Assembly: GCA_030706635.1 (NCBI GenBank)
Contig: JAUZOD010000002.1
Coordinates: forward strand, 1 to 64,000
DNA length: 64,000 bases
Direction of reading: 5' to 3'
Source: Bacteroidota bacterium
GTDB lineage: Bacteria > Bacteroidota > Bacteroidia > Chitinophagales > Chitinophagaceae
Part shown: piece after piece, positions 16,300 to 25,313 of the stretch
Numbering within the stretch: the stretch's first letter is position 1
How the letters are laid out: the number at the start of each line of letters is the position of its first letter
The notes under the pieces: model-generated
What the model was told of the DNA's origin: nothing
Seen by the model: only the letters and a program-made list of their open reading frames with translations
The model's database searches: none
Position numbers and translations under genes: made by a program

Positions 16300-17769
16300 T
16301 TAGAGTGGAACTGTTTTTTCCAGCTGTCTTAGTTTTCTTTTTTCAAAAAAGGTAGCTGGTATATAATACAATCCGGATAATGCCTTCTTTAAATGGGTGA
16401 ATCGACCGTTTGCCGGATGCTTCAATAACCACTGTAAATTATCAAAAGCGATGTGTTTGCGATAACTTTTGTGGACAAACCGATGTAATTGCTTGTAAAA
16501 TGCGGGAGAATAAGTATTCTGAAACATCAGGGCCATCTCGTCAGAGTCGGTCCAGTTTGTTTTTTGACGTATGTTGCCCTTTACTTTTTCATAAAAAATG
16601 GTTCCCGGCAGCGGATAGGAAACCGATATGCCAATTTCGTAAGGCAATAAATGATTGATCATCCGGATGGTCATATCAATATCTTCTTTGGTTTCCCCCA
16701 GATAGCCAAATTGAATGAAGAAAGAGGGCTTCATGCCCAGTTTTCGGATCAGTCGGGTAGCCTCCTCTATTTGTTGTACGGTAATCCCTTTATCCATAGC
16801 ATCCAGTATTTTCTGGGAACCACTTTCCGCACCCATCCAGATATTATCGCATCCGGCGCGGGCCAGGGCGCGGACGTTATCCTCCTTGAGGAGAAGATCC
16901 GCTCTTGCCTGTATCTTAAATTTGAAATGCAGGTTCTCCGTCTCGATCAGGCTGGCGAATGCATTTACCCAACCCGGTTTGAGTCCAAAAATATCATCAC
17001 AAAACCAGATATGATCAAATGCATATCGCTCTTTGAGCCATTTCAGTTCTTTCACCACATGCTCCGGCGACCTGGCATGATAGCGGTTTCCGTAGATGGG
17101 CTTGGCGCACCAGTTGCATTTAAACGGACAGCCCCGCGTGGTGGCCATATTTAGGGAAAAATAGCCAGCATGATTTATCCATGCACTACGGTAAGGATTC
17201 AGGTCAATTAGATCCCATGCTGGCATCGGTAGCAGGTCAAGATCCCGGATCACTGTACGGGGCGCTGTTTTTACATAATCCTGCCGATCCCTGAAAGCGA
17301 TTCCATTGATCCCGGAAAATCCCGATTTACCATTTTGAATCCACGTAATTAATTCGCGAAGTGTTTCTTCGGCTTCACCCAGTATCACGAAATCAGCTCC
17401 TTTGTCCAGGTATTGCCGATAGCGATCCGTTGCATCCGAGCTGGATACGATTACCTTACAGTCCCGTCCCTTTGCCTGCCTGATCATCCGGAATGCGGCT
17501 TCCCGCATATTGGTCAGGCACATTTTGGTTAAATAGTTGAAACCATCGTCGCAGACAACAAAAAAATCAGGCTTGATTTCGTCCAATACCGAAATGATCT
17601 CCTCCGGCTTATGGCAAAACATGGTATCAAACAGAGATACTTCATTTCCGGCTTCTCTTATGCAGGCAGCAGCGTACAGGGTGCCGAGTGGCGGATAAGG
17701 CTGACCCGTAGCCCATTGCTTCGGGTCGAATCGTAAAAAATAGGAATGCGAAAAAAGAATTTTATTCAT
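16300..17769 (-). CDS. B12-binding-type radical SAM protein (BchE/HpnP-like architecture)
   Basis: A 489-residue protein. The N-terminal about 150 residues follow the B12-binding domain pattern (YPPLGTLYAAACIREAG, then GADFVILGEAEETL). The radical SAM core carries the cluster motif in TRGCPFKCNWC: Cys214, Cys218 and Cys221. A GAESGSQKILDAMDKG motif follows, then a helical C-terminus. Members of this class methylate unactivated carbons, form rings or rearrange skeletons using SAM and often cobalamin. It lies 19 bp after the SPASM-like radical SAM gene and 9 bp before a methyltransferase. Substrate unknown; whether cobalamin is really bound needs testing since no classic DxHxxG is evident. Confidence 0.87.
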   Translation of the reverse strand: MNKILFSHSYFLRFDPKQWATGQPYPPLGTLYAAACIREAGNEVSLFDTMFCHKPEEIISVLDEIKPDFFVVCDDGFNYLTKMCLTNMREAAFRMIRQAKGRDCKVIVSSSDATDRYRQYLDKGADFVILGEAEETLRELITWIQNGKSGFSGINGIAFRDRQDYVKTAPRTVIRDLDLLPMPAWDLIDLNPYRSAWINHAGYFSLNMATTRGCPFKCNWCAKPIYGNRYHARSPEHVVKELKWLKERYAFDHIWFCDDIFGLKPGWVNAFASLIETENLHFKFKIQARADLLLKEDNVRALARAGCDNIWMGAESGSQKILDAMDKGITVQQIEEATRLIRKLGMKPSFFIQFGYLGETKEDIDMTIRMINHLLPYEIGISVSYPLPGTIFYEKVKGNIRQKTNWTDSDEMALMFQNTYSPAFYKQLHRFVHKSYRKHIAFDNLQWLLKHPANGRFTHLKKALSGLYYIPATFFEKRKLRQLEKTVPL

Positions 17770-17788
17770 TGCGTGGATGATGAACTGC

Positions 17789-18850
17789 CTATGCCGGGTT
17801 TTTGCCGGGAGGCAGGTTTAAATAACAGACACATTGAATACAGGTCTCATTGGTGCTGACATCTAAATTTCTTCGGAAGTCGATCGCTCCCGGACTGTTT
17901 AAAATGGCATCCAGTGAAGTTTCATGAATATTTCCTATGGGCTTATGAAAAAAACAGGGCCGGATGGTTCCGTCCGCTTCAACGACGGTGGAAACCCAGG
18001 GGGCGTTGCATTTCTTATAAGGGAAAGGATTCATCCCGTAAAATGCGGCATAATAGGTATATATTTTCTCCAGTTTTTCAGGTGATTCCGCAATGAAACG
18101 GGATTTGAACAAGGGCTCGAAATCACGGAATAGGCATTGGATCACTTCCTTGAGTTCCGGTAATTCTTCGCGCGCCAACAGAATTTCCTGTTGCCTGGAT
18201 TGATCCCAAATCTGCTCCCGGTTAAAGGCCTGACTGCTTACATCTGCAGGCAGGAAACTGATTTGTTTAAGACCCAGATCCCGGGCACTGCGAATGACGG
18301 AGGCCCAGATCCTGAAATTCAGCCGGTGAATAACGGTCCTTCCGGTGATGGGATATTGGGGGTTCAGGGAATGCATATGGGCTATTCCTTCTTTTAATTT
18401 TCTGAATGCCCCCGGAATGTTCCTGATCTTGTCATGGATTTGTTCATTGCCATCCAGTGATACAATAATGTCATTCACCCATTCAAGCAGAGCGCCCGAA
18501 TTTTTTTTCAGGAGAAGACCGGTGGAAAGCAGGGAGATTTTTATTCCTTCGTTCCTGAATATTTCACACAAAGCAAAAAAATTAGGATTTAGCATGGCTT
18601 CCCCTCCGGACATGACCACCTGCTGTGTCCCGAATTTTTTAAGTGTCCCCAGGAGCGTTTCGATATCTGCTTTGCTGAGCTGCTTCAGGTTATTATTTCC
18701 TTTCCAGATATCACACATCACGCATTTGCAATTACATGCGCTGTGCGGCATCAGAATAACCACCGGTAATACGGAAATCCTGCCAGTGTGTAAGGTGCGG
18801 TATCGTTGAATGGTATGTTGGATGGATTGGGTATGCATGCAATTGTTCAT
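17789..18850 (-). CDS. Radical SAM protein with SPASM-like C-terminal cysteines
   Basis: A 353-residue protein with the radical SAM motif CNCKCVMC (Cys39, Cys43, Cys46) near the N-terminus, the GGEAMLNP motif that contacts SAM, and a Cys-rich C-terminus (KKCNAPW, RPCFFHK, ETCIQCVC) typical of SPASM or twitch auxiliary Fe-S clusters. This group includes peptide-modifying enzymes and sugar-alcohol dehydrogenases of the BtrN kind. The start is set at 18850 because ATGA there overlaps the stop of the upstream methyltransferase, giving tight coupling. No precursor peptide is seen next to it, so a sugar or lipid substrate is as likely as a peptide. Confidence 0.87.
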   Translation of the reverse strand: MNNCMHTQSIQHTIQRYRTLHTGRISVLPVVILMPHSACNCKCVMCDIWKGNNNLKQLSKADIETLLGTLKKFGTQQVVMSGGEAMLNPNFFALCEIFRNEGIKISLLSTGLLLKKNSGALLEWVNDIIVSLDGNEQIHDKIRNIPGAFRKLKEGIAHMHSLNPQYPITGRTVIHRLNFRIWASVIRSARDLGLKQISFLPADVSSQAFNREQIWDQSRQQEILLAREELPELKEVIQCLFRDFEPLFKSRFIAESPEKLEKIYTYYAAFYGMNPFPYKKCNAPWVSTVVEADGTIRPCFFHKPIGNIHETSLDAILNSPGAIDFRRNLDVSTNETCIQCVCYLNLPPGKNPA

Positions 18851-19611
18851 TTTTTGACGCGGATCCAGTGGAAGCAATCTCGGCTTCCTAAAAACCTGTT
18901 GAAAACAGAGTTTGGATTTTGCATGATCTTGTGGTTGAATACCTGGAGTTCACGGATGTCATGATGGAAATAATACTCGCTCATTTCGGGATATCCCAGA
19001 GAGTCGTAGTAAGAAAAGGTTCGCTGCTTTGCTGCTTCGATTTCGCCGCTGAGATACAACGGAGAATCGATCAGATGAATTTCACCATCCCGCTTCAGCA
19101 GTTTAAGACATTTGCAAAAGCTGTCTGTCAGCGAATGGAAATATTGAATGGAAGCGGCAAAAACGATTACATCAAAAAGCCGGTCATGCAGTATGCCCGA
19201 TGTGATGTCGCCATAAATAAATCTCAAATGCTCATGTTCGTTAAATACCCGGGCAGCCTGTTGAAGCTCGGTAAAATTTATGTCGAGGCCCGTTACTTCC
19301 GCTCCGGGTATTTCTGAGAGGCCATGGGCCAGCCAGCCATTGCCGCATCCGACTTCCAGAATATTCAACCGTCTTTTTCGAGCGGTCAGATAACGGATGA
19401 GCCGCTGACTGGATCTTTTCCTGATGATCCATTCGGAGAAATGGGAATGTTGGCGGGAGATGTCGGGAAGGCTGGCTACCTCGTCATCGGAATACAGCCT
19501 GTTTTCCATACACCGGATGCTGATGTATTTTTTTTCAAATAAGGAATTCCCGGGATTTTCGTTTCCGGGAAAATGGATATTGGTTAATATGGATGAATCG
19601 GGAAGGGTCAT
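18847..19611 (-). CDS. Class I SAM-dependent methyltransferase
   Basis: A 254-residue protein with an N-terminal helical lead and a methyltransferase core: LNILEVGCGNGWLAHGL (motif I), VTGLDIN (acidic motif II residue) and FDVIVFAASIQYFHSL (motif IV). The core resembles the Methyltransf_11/25 group acting on small molecules. It lies between two radical SAM genes (9 bp after one stop, 4 bp overlap with the next start), so all are probably one transcript. The first about 35 residues are poorly conserved-looking and a later start, such as the Met in CMENRLY, cannot be excluded. Confidence 0.86.
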   Translation of the reverse strand: MTLPDSSILTNIHFPGNENPGNSLFEKKYISIRCMENRLYSDDEVASLPDISRQHSHFSEWIIRKRSSQRLIRYLTARKRRLNILEVGCGNGWLAHGLSEIPGAEVTGLDINFTELQQAARVFNEHEHLRFIYGDITSGILHDRLFDVIVFAASIQYFHSLTDSFCKCLKLLKRDGEIHLIDSPLYLSGEIEAAKQRTFSYYDSLGYPEMSEYYFHHDIRELQVFNHKIMQNPNSVFNRFLGSRDCFHWIRVKK

Positions 19612-19620
19612 ATCCGGGGT

Positions 19621-21120
19621 TTAGAAACCCTGGGTTTCCGGCTGCCGGTATTTCCAGAGTTTGTGTAAAAGTTTGATCTCATAGGGGTATTGATAGAAAC
19701 TAGCCTTATAACGCAGCCCCGAGAGCCATCGCACAAGCCTACGTTTCACTGTGTTCAGCCTGATATCTGAAACGGTGGGATAATAGCCGTTCAGCACCGT
19801 TTCGAAATTCCGGATCTTGTCGATCATCCCCGGAGTCAGCCAGGGCGTCAGGGGATTCTTACGCATGTCGAAATTTTCCCAATGCGGACTTATCCAGTCT
19901 TCCAGCGTCTGAGGGAAGGCGAAGCCCTTGGAGAGCACTTCGGCGTATAGTTCGGAACCCTCTGTGGGAACCGGGCTGTAGGTGTACATGACGATCTCTG
20001 TATGGGGATTGATCGCCTTGATTTTTTTAATGAAATTGATATCGAACTCAATCTGTTCCATCACCTGTTCTTCCGTGGGTGCCGGGGTGCCCAGTACAAA
20101 TGAATACTCAGGGATGATATCGAATTTCTTCATCCGCGCCGCGAAACGCGCGATCTGATCCCCGGTCTGCGTACCTCCTTTGTCGAGCTGCTTCAACACT
20201 TTGTCATTACCACTTTCGGCGCCGAAGAAAATGATCTTGCACCCGGCTTCCCTGATCAGGGTCAGTGACTCATCTTTAAAGCGGTCCATCGTATCAATTC
20301 GGGCCATGCCCCACCAACTCATCTTCTCAGGCTTGATGAGGCGGGAAAATTCCACAGTTCGTTTTTCGGAGACGAAGAAATTATTATCGTGGAACTCGAT
20401 GGCATCTGCGCCCCAGCGATCTTTGATATACTTGATATCCTGGTAAGTATGCAGTGCTGATTTAGCCTTCCACCGGGCTTCATAGGTGGGCACTACTGCA
20501 CAGAACGAACAGGTAAAAGGACATCCTATGCTCGAATGGTAAGCCAGGGTCTTCTCGCCCAAATAGGTTTTGCCGAGGTATTTACCGATAGGGTAGATGC
20601 GATCCAGCTTATCGTATGGAAGGGCCGGCAAGCTGTCCTGCTCAATAAGATCATCTTTAGCTGTCTTCAGCACCTTATCCCCCGATCGGTAGATCAGGTT
20701 TCTGATAAGCTCGTAGGGCTTGTTGTTTTCAAGGGCATCCACCAGACGGGGGAAGGCATAGTCGCCGGGTCCGTTGATAACGAAATCCACATAACCGGAT
20801 TGCAGAATCACCTTGAACTGGTTAGTGGGAAAGTATCCTCCCCAAATCATAATCGTTCCGGGAAAGTCCTCCCTGATCTGCCGGGCAAAGGGAATGGCCT
20901 GTTTTGCCTGGGGGCCGGGCATTACGGTAAATCCGACATATCGATATTCGCCGGTACTCAGGCAGGATGCAATTTTTTTATATGGATCAGTTTCACGGTT
21001 GCCGTCAACGATCACCCAATCATAAATGCCTTCCACCGATGCGGCGATGCTTAATATAGAATTGGGGATGCGGAATTTAGACGGAGCGCTTCGGGGATTG
21101 AACAAAAGAACCTTAGCCAT
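19621..21120 (-). CDS. B12-binding-type radical SAM protein
   Basis: A 499-residue protein and first gene of the five-gene minus-strand operon. The N-terminus (MAKVLLFNPRSAPSKFRIPN) leads into a B12-binding-like domain (VGFTVMPGPQAKQAIPFAR; IWGGYFPT). The radical SAM core carries GCPFTCSFC with Cys200, Cys204 and Cys207, then FGAESGNDKVLKQLDKGG. The long C-terminal part has a VLGTPAPTEEQ motif and basic tail. It is clearly a relative of the gene at 16300 but not a recent copy. The start at 21120 is chosen because five upstream codons are family-unlike. The 69-bp gap to the divergent methyltransferase holds both promoters. Confidence 0.87.
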   Translation of the reverse strand: MAKVLLFNPRSAPSKFRIPNSILSIAASVEGIYDWVIVDGNRETDPYKKIASCLSTGEYRYVGFTVMPGPQAKQAIPFARQIREDFPGTIMIWGGYFPTNQFKVILQSGYVDFVINGPGDYAFPRLVDALENNKPYELIRNLIYRSGDKVLKTAKDDLIEQDSLPALPYDKLDRIYPIGKYLGKTYLGEKTLAYHSSIGCPFTCSFCAVVPTYEARWKAKSALHTYQDIKYIKDRWGADAIEFHDNNFFVSEKRTVEFSRLIKPEKMSWWGMARIDTMDRFKDESLTLIREAGCKIIFFGAESGNDKVLKQLDKGGTQTGDQIARFAARMKKFDIIPEYSFVLGTPAPTEEQVMEQIEFDINFIKKIKAINPHTEIVMYTYSPVPTEGSELYAEVLSKGFAFPQTLEDWISPHWENFDMRKNPLTPWLTPGMIDKIRNFETVLNGYYPTVSDIRLNTVKRRLVRWLSGLRYKASFYQYPYEIKLLHKLWKYRQPETQGF

Positions 21121-21189
21121 GTTTAATTGGAACAATGATTACTTTTATATTTCTGCTTTCTATTATAAACGGTTTAATTATATCAAAGG

Positions 21190-21942
21190 ATGCCTCTGTT
21201 CGGTCGGTTTAAACAGTCATTTTTCCTGCAGCGCAGTAAGGGAGCAGCATCTTCCGAGGCGTATGATCAATGGTCGGCAACCTACGACAGCCAGCCTGAT
21301 AATCTTATGCTGGCGCTGGATGAACAATTGACCGCTGAGTTGTTGAAGGGAATCAGTCTGCAATCGAAGATTATTGCAGATATAGGTTGTGGGACCGGGC
21401 GTCACTGGGAAAAAATAAGGAAAGGGAACCCGGGAAGAATTTTTGGATTTGATGTTTCCGCGGGCATGCTTGCCATATTAAAGCAAAAATACCCACAGGC
21501 AGAAACCTTTCTTCTAAGAGACAATCATTTGCCTGGGCTGGAAAATGATTCCTGCGATCTGCTGCTATCTACCCTCACCATCGCACATATCAGGAACCCC
21601 GCACAATCCATGAAGGAATGGTGCCGTGTACTTAAGCCGGGAGCCAGGATGCTGATTACTGACTATCATCCGGCGGCTCTGGCCAAAGGCGCCCGTCGTA
21701 CATTCAGCCACAACCATCAGACGATTGCCATCCGGAATTATATTCATTCCATTGAAAAATTAAATAAAATAGCCAGGCAACTGGGCCTGAAGCAGGTGCG
21801 TTTTATAGAGAGAAAGATTGATGAAACCGTAAAGTCATATTATGATAAGCAGCAGGCCATTGCCCTTTACGAAGATTTTTATGGAACGCCCATTATTTAT
21901 GGCTTGCTTTTAATTAAATCCGATGCTGGTTCGCCATGTTAA
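21190..21942 (+). CDS. Class I SAM-dependent methyltransferase
   Basis: A 250-residue methyltransferase. The AYDQWSATYDSQPDN lead is the usual helix before the core in Methyltransf_11/25 proteins; motif I is IIADIGCGTGRHW, motif II FGFDVS and motif IV DLLLSTLTIAHI. It opens a four-gene plus-strand unit (methyltransferase, amidohydrolase, membrane protein, GT9) and overlaps the amidohydrolase start by 20 bp in another frame. The substrate is unknown. The family includes enzymes that O-, N- or C-methylate small molecules. Confidence 0.88.
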   Translation: MPLFGRFKQSFFLQRSKGAASSEAYDQWSATYDSQPDNLMLALDEQLTAELLKGISLQSKIIADIGCGTGRHWEKIRKGNPGRIFGFDVSAGMLAILKQKYPQAETFLLRDNHLPGLENDSCDLLLSTLTIAHIRNPAQSMKEWCRVLKPGARMLITDYHPAALAKGARRTFSHNHQTIAIRNYIHSIEKLNKIARQLGLKQVRFIERKIDETVKSYYDKQQAIALYEDFYGTPIIYGLLLIKSDAGSPC

Positions 21943-23089
21943 TATCGTCGGCAAGCAGGATTTAAAAGATATTCTTATCCGGGAAGATAAAATACAGGCG
22001 GTTTATGCTACGGCTAATGGCGCAGACGAGAAAGATAAACTCTCCCTTTCATTCACGCATGCCATGGCTTTCCCCGGACTTATCAACTCCCATGATCATC
22101 TGGATTTTAATTTGTTCCCCCCGTTAGGCAACAAAATTTACAGGAACTATACAGAATGGGGAAAGGATATTCATACTGCAAATAAGGAGGCGATCGACCG
22201 GATTCTCCGGATTCCCCAGGATCTCCGGACGCAATGGGGAATCTATAAGAATCTGATCAATGGAATAACCACCGTAATTAACCACGGAAAATATTTGCCG
22301 GTAAAAGATGATTTGATAACCGTATTTCAGAATTCCAAATCCTTGCATTCTCCCGCATTTGAGAGAAATTGGAAGTGGAAGATCAATTTCCCGTTTGGCA
22401 AAAAACACCCGGTCGTTATTCATGTCGGCGAGGGAACAGACAAGAATGCCGGTCGCGAAATTGACAGGCTGATCCGGTGGAATCTTTTTAAAAGAAAAAT
22501 TGTGGCTATTCATGGCGTTGCCATGACTAAAAAACAGGCTTCTGCATTCAGGGCATTAATCTGGTGCCCTGCTTCCAATTATTTTTTACTGAACAAAACG
22601 GCGCCTGTCCATACGCTGACCAGTCAGGTCGCGGTTATGCTGGGAACTGATTCAACTCTAACGGCAAGCTGGAATTTCTGGGAACATCTCCGGCTGGCCA
22701 GGAGCGAAAAAACATTGTCTGATGAATCCATATTGAATATGATTGGCAATATTCCGGCAAAAACCTGGGGCCTTGAGCATTGCGGAAGCCTGTCAGAAGG
22801 CGGCCAGGCGGATCTGGTTATCGCGTCCTGCAAAAAAGAGATGAAAGCAATGGATCAATTTTATGCTTTAAATCCGGAGGATTTATTGTTGGTGCTTCAC
22901 AAGGGCAATATCAGATTGTTTGATGCGGTTCTTCTCGAACAACTGGTTGCGGGTGATTTCCCGGTAGCCGGGTTCAGTAGAATTTCTGTAAATGGCAGAG
23001 TGAAATATGTTGAAGGTGATTTGCCCGGATTAATGCAGAATATCCGGAAATATTATCCCGAAGTGCAGTTTCCCGTTTCGGCGTCCTGA
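21923..23089 (+). CDS. Amidohydrolase family metal-dependent hydrolase / deaminase
   Basis: A 388-residue protein of the amidohydrolase superfamily. Metal ligands visible are His57-x-His59 in PGLINSHDHLDF, a His in VVIHVGEG, a His in VAIHGVAM, and the Asp in MLGTDSTLTASW. No Lys suitable for carbamylation is evident, so the site fits the mononuclear group (cytosine deaminase, TRZ/ATZ, SAH deaminase). It hydrolyses or deaminates a small ring or amide substrate. The C-terminal beta-sandwich carries the AKTWGLE and GGQADLVIAS motifs. It overlaps the methyltransferase and is followed 27 bp later by a membrane protein. In this setting it may trim an intermediate of the locus product. Confidence 0.85.
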   Translation: MLVRHVNIVGKQDLKDILIREDKIQAVYATANGADEKDKLSLSFTHAMAFPGLINSHDHLDFNLFPPLGNKIYRNYTEWGKDIHTANKEAIDRILRIPQDLRTQWGIYKNLINGITTVINHGKYLPVKDDLITVFQNSKSLHSPAFERNWKWKINFPFGKKHPVVIHVGEGTDKNAGREIDRLIRWNLFKRKIVAIHGVAMTKKQASAFRALIWCPASNYFLLNKTAPVHTLTSQVAVMLGTDSTLTASWNFWEHLRLARSEKTLSDESILNMIGNIPAKTWGLEHCGSLSEGGQADLVIASCKKEMKAMDQFYALNPEDLLLVLHKGNIRLFDAVLLEQLVAGDFPVAGFSRISVNGRVKYVEGDLPGLMQNIRKYYPEVQFPVSAS

Positions 23090-23116
23090 GACCTTTTTCA
23101 GTGTAGACTTTTAGCC

Positions 23117-24283
23117 ATGAAAATAAACATAAGCAACCCGAGGCGACTGGCCGGAATAATTATTCTGGCAGCCTATTTTATGATTATTTCCGGGCTGCTG
23201 ATCCGTTCATTTCACAAGCCCGAATACAATTGGGATATGCTGGCCTATATAGCAGTTGTCTTATCCCGAACGCATAAAGATATTGGTGAGATTCATCGCG
23301 ATACCTATGCCGCTGTCAGAGATCAAATACCTTCTGCATCTTTTCAGCAATTGGTAAACCCTGCTAACAACTACAGAATCAACGTGTATCGGAATGATAC
23401 AGCATTCTATCAGCAACTACCATTTTATGTTGTTAAACCTTTATACACAACCCTTGTTTATCTGGGTTACCGGTCTGGATTTTCACTGCCGGCATCTACC
23501 GTATTGCCTTCGGTTCTGGCATGTTTATTCATCGCCGGCCTGCTGCTCATCTGGTTCAGCAGATATCTGTCTCTTTTCTATGCCGCAGCAGCGGCTTTGC
23601 TTCTCATGCTTTCGGCCCCTTTGTTGACGGTTTCGGGATTGTCTACTCCAGATGCCCTTTCTGCTTTTTTACTGCTTTGTGTTTTTTATTTTATCATAGA
23701 AAAGCCCATGCTGGTGCCGGTGATTTTTTTTATGACGGCGGCCATTTTGACCCGTCTGGATAATATCATCGCCTGTGTTCTTATCGTTTTTTTAATGGCC
23801 ATTGCAAAAGAACCTCCGTTTAAAATCAGGGTATCCGGATTCCTAGGTTTGTTCTTTTGGTTGTCTGCTGTTTATTTTATGGTCTCCCGGGCAGCGGGTG
23901 CGTTTGGGTTCGGTATTTTATATTATCCTTCGTTTTTAAGTTATCTGAATATGGCGCATCAATTCCATAGCGTTTTTTCCTGGTCAGCGTACCTGCAGGT
24001 ATTCCGCTCAGATGCAGTAAGCGGATTTTATCATTCTGCGATTGCTCTGTTTGGATTCTTAGCCTTATTGCTTTTTTACAGAAACAGGAGCGGCCCTTTG
24101 AGAAGTTTATCTTTTTATTCGCTGCTGCCGGTGTTGCTTTGTGGTATCATAGGGCTACGGTTTATCCTCGATCCTGATATATCAGACCGGTTCTATATAC
24201 CTTATTATCTGTTCATTGCTGTTTTATGGGTTAAAAGCTTCACGGAGAGCGGCGTTGCCGCTTTTCAGCGAACCAAAATATGA
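23117..24283 (+). CDS. Polytopic membrane protein, GT-C glycosyltransferase-like
   Basis: A 388-residue hydrophobic protein with about nine to eleven predicted membrane spans. An early periplasmic loop contains NWDMLAY, an acidic residue in the position where GT-C enzymes (ArnT, PMT, Wzy-like) keep their catalytic Asp. Another loop has LTRLDN. No soluble domain is seen. GT-C proteins move a sugar from a lipid carrier to an acceptor on the outer side of the inner membrane; this fits the glycosyltransferase-rich neighbourhood but is only a topology-based guess. It sits between the amidohydrolase and the GT9 gene with gaps of 27 and 7 bp. Confidence 0.7.
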   Translation: MKINISNPRRLAGIIILAAYFMIISGLLIRSFHKPEYNWDMLAYIAVVLSRTHKDIGEIHRDTYAAVRDQIPSASFQQLVNPANNYRINVYRNDTAFYQQLPFYVVKPLYTTLVYLGYRSGFSLPASTVLPSVLACLFIAGLLLIWFSRYLSLFYAAAAALLLMLSAPLLTVSGLSTPDALSAFLLLCVFYFIIEKPMLVPVIFFMTAAILTRLDNIIACVLIVFLMAIAKEPPFKIRVSGFLGLFFWLSAVYFMVSRAAGAFGFGILYYPSFLSYLNMAHQFHSVFSWSAYLQVFRSDAVSGFYHSAIALFGFLALLLFYRNRSGPLRSLSFYSLLPVLLCGIIGLRFILDPDISDRFYIPYYLFIAVLWVKSFTESGVAAFQRTKI

Positions 24284-24290
24284 TTTTCCG

Positions 24291-25307
24291 ATGGAGATAT
24301 TAGCTGTGAAATGGAAGAAGCACCGGGCTCCCCGCAGGGTGCTGGCTATCCGTTTGCAGGCCATGGGAGACTTGGTGATCACCTTGCCTTATTTGCAGGG
24401 ATTGAGGAACATGCTTCCGCCCGGTACGAGACTGGATTTGCTGACCAGGGAGGAAGTAGATGCAATTCCGCGAAATATGAATCTGTTCAACCGGGTTTAT
24501 TCTATCGGGGGCGGACGCATCACGAAAAAACAATTGCTGCACACGGCCATGCTGCTGCCACGGCTCCTGTTAAACCGGTATGACGTGGTGATCGATCTGC
24601 AGGACAATATCATCAGCAGGCTTACAACGAAATGCCTGAGACCAAAATCCTGGTCGGTGTTCGACCGACTTTCAGAAATCCCCGCCGGGGAGCGAACCCG
24701 CCAAACGATTGAGGCTATTGGTCTGGGAACATGTTTCCCGGCTGCCGGGTTTAACCTGGTCAATAGAACGGATGCGATGAAGTTATTGCAGGATAACGGG
24801 TGGATAAAAGAATGTAAGTTGCTGCTGTTAAATCCTGCCGGCGCTTTTGAAACGCGTAACTGGCCCTTAGATAACTATACACGTTTCGCTGGCCTGTGGC
24901 TGAAACGATTTCCCAGAACCCAGTTCCTGATCCTGGGTACAAGCTTCATTGCCGATAAATCGATCTACTTAGAAGAGGCGTTGGGCGGATTATGCATTAA
25001 CCTGGTTAATAAAACAACGCCGGCGCAGGCATTTGCCATTATGCAGGAGGTGAAATTCGTATTATCGGAAGATTCCGGACTCATGCATATGGCCTGGGTT
25101 TCCGGCGTACCCACGATGGCTCTTTTCGGTTCCACTGGGAGCCAAAAGGCAAGACCCCTGGGCGGCCATACCGCATTTGTTGATTCAGCAGATCTGGAAT
25201 GCGGCGGCTGCATGCTGGAAAAATGTAAATTTGCTGACACGCGCTGCCTGACCCGTTATACTCCCGAATTGATATTTAAGAAGTCCATTGCTCTGCTGGA
25301 ATCATAA
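24291..25307 (+). CDS. Glycosyltransferase family 9 (heptosyltransferase-like)
   Basis: A 338-residue GT9 protein. The N-terminus RVLAIRLQAMGDLVITLPYL matches the ADP-heptose:LPS heptosyltransferase pattern with the key Asp; the C-terminal donor site includes LLLNPAGAFETRNWP, VLSEDSGLMHMAWVSGVPTMALFG and a Cys-rich tail (ECGGCMLEKC). GT9 enzymes build the inner core of lipopolysaccharide or related glycans in the cytosol. The start at 24291 gives a 7-bp gap to the membrane protein; the longer frame overlaps it. It is the last gene of the plus-strand unit and converges on the GT4 gene at 25314. The true donor may not be heptose. Confidence 0.9.
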   Translation: MEILAVKWKKHRAPRRVLAIRLQAMGDLVITLPYLQGLRNMLPPGTRLDLLTREEVDAIPRNMNLFNRVYSIGGGRITKKQLLHTAMLLPRLLLNRYDVVIDLQDNIISRLTTKCLRPKSWSVFDRLSEIPAGERTRQTIEAIGLGTCFPAAGFNLVNRTDAMKLLQDNGWIKECKLLLLNPAGAFETRNWPLDNYTRFAGLWLKRFPRTQFLILGTSFIADKSIYLEEALGGLCINLVNKTTPAQAFAIMQEVKFVLSEDSGLMHMAWVSGVPTMALFGSTGSQKARPLGGHTAFVDSADLECGGCMLEKCKFADTRCLTRYTPELIFKKSIALLES

Positions 25308-25313
25308 CAGATA

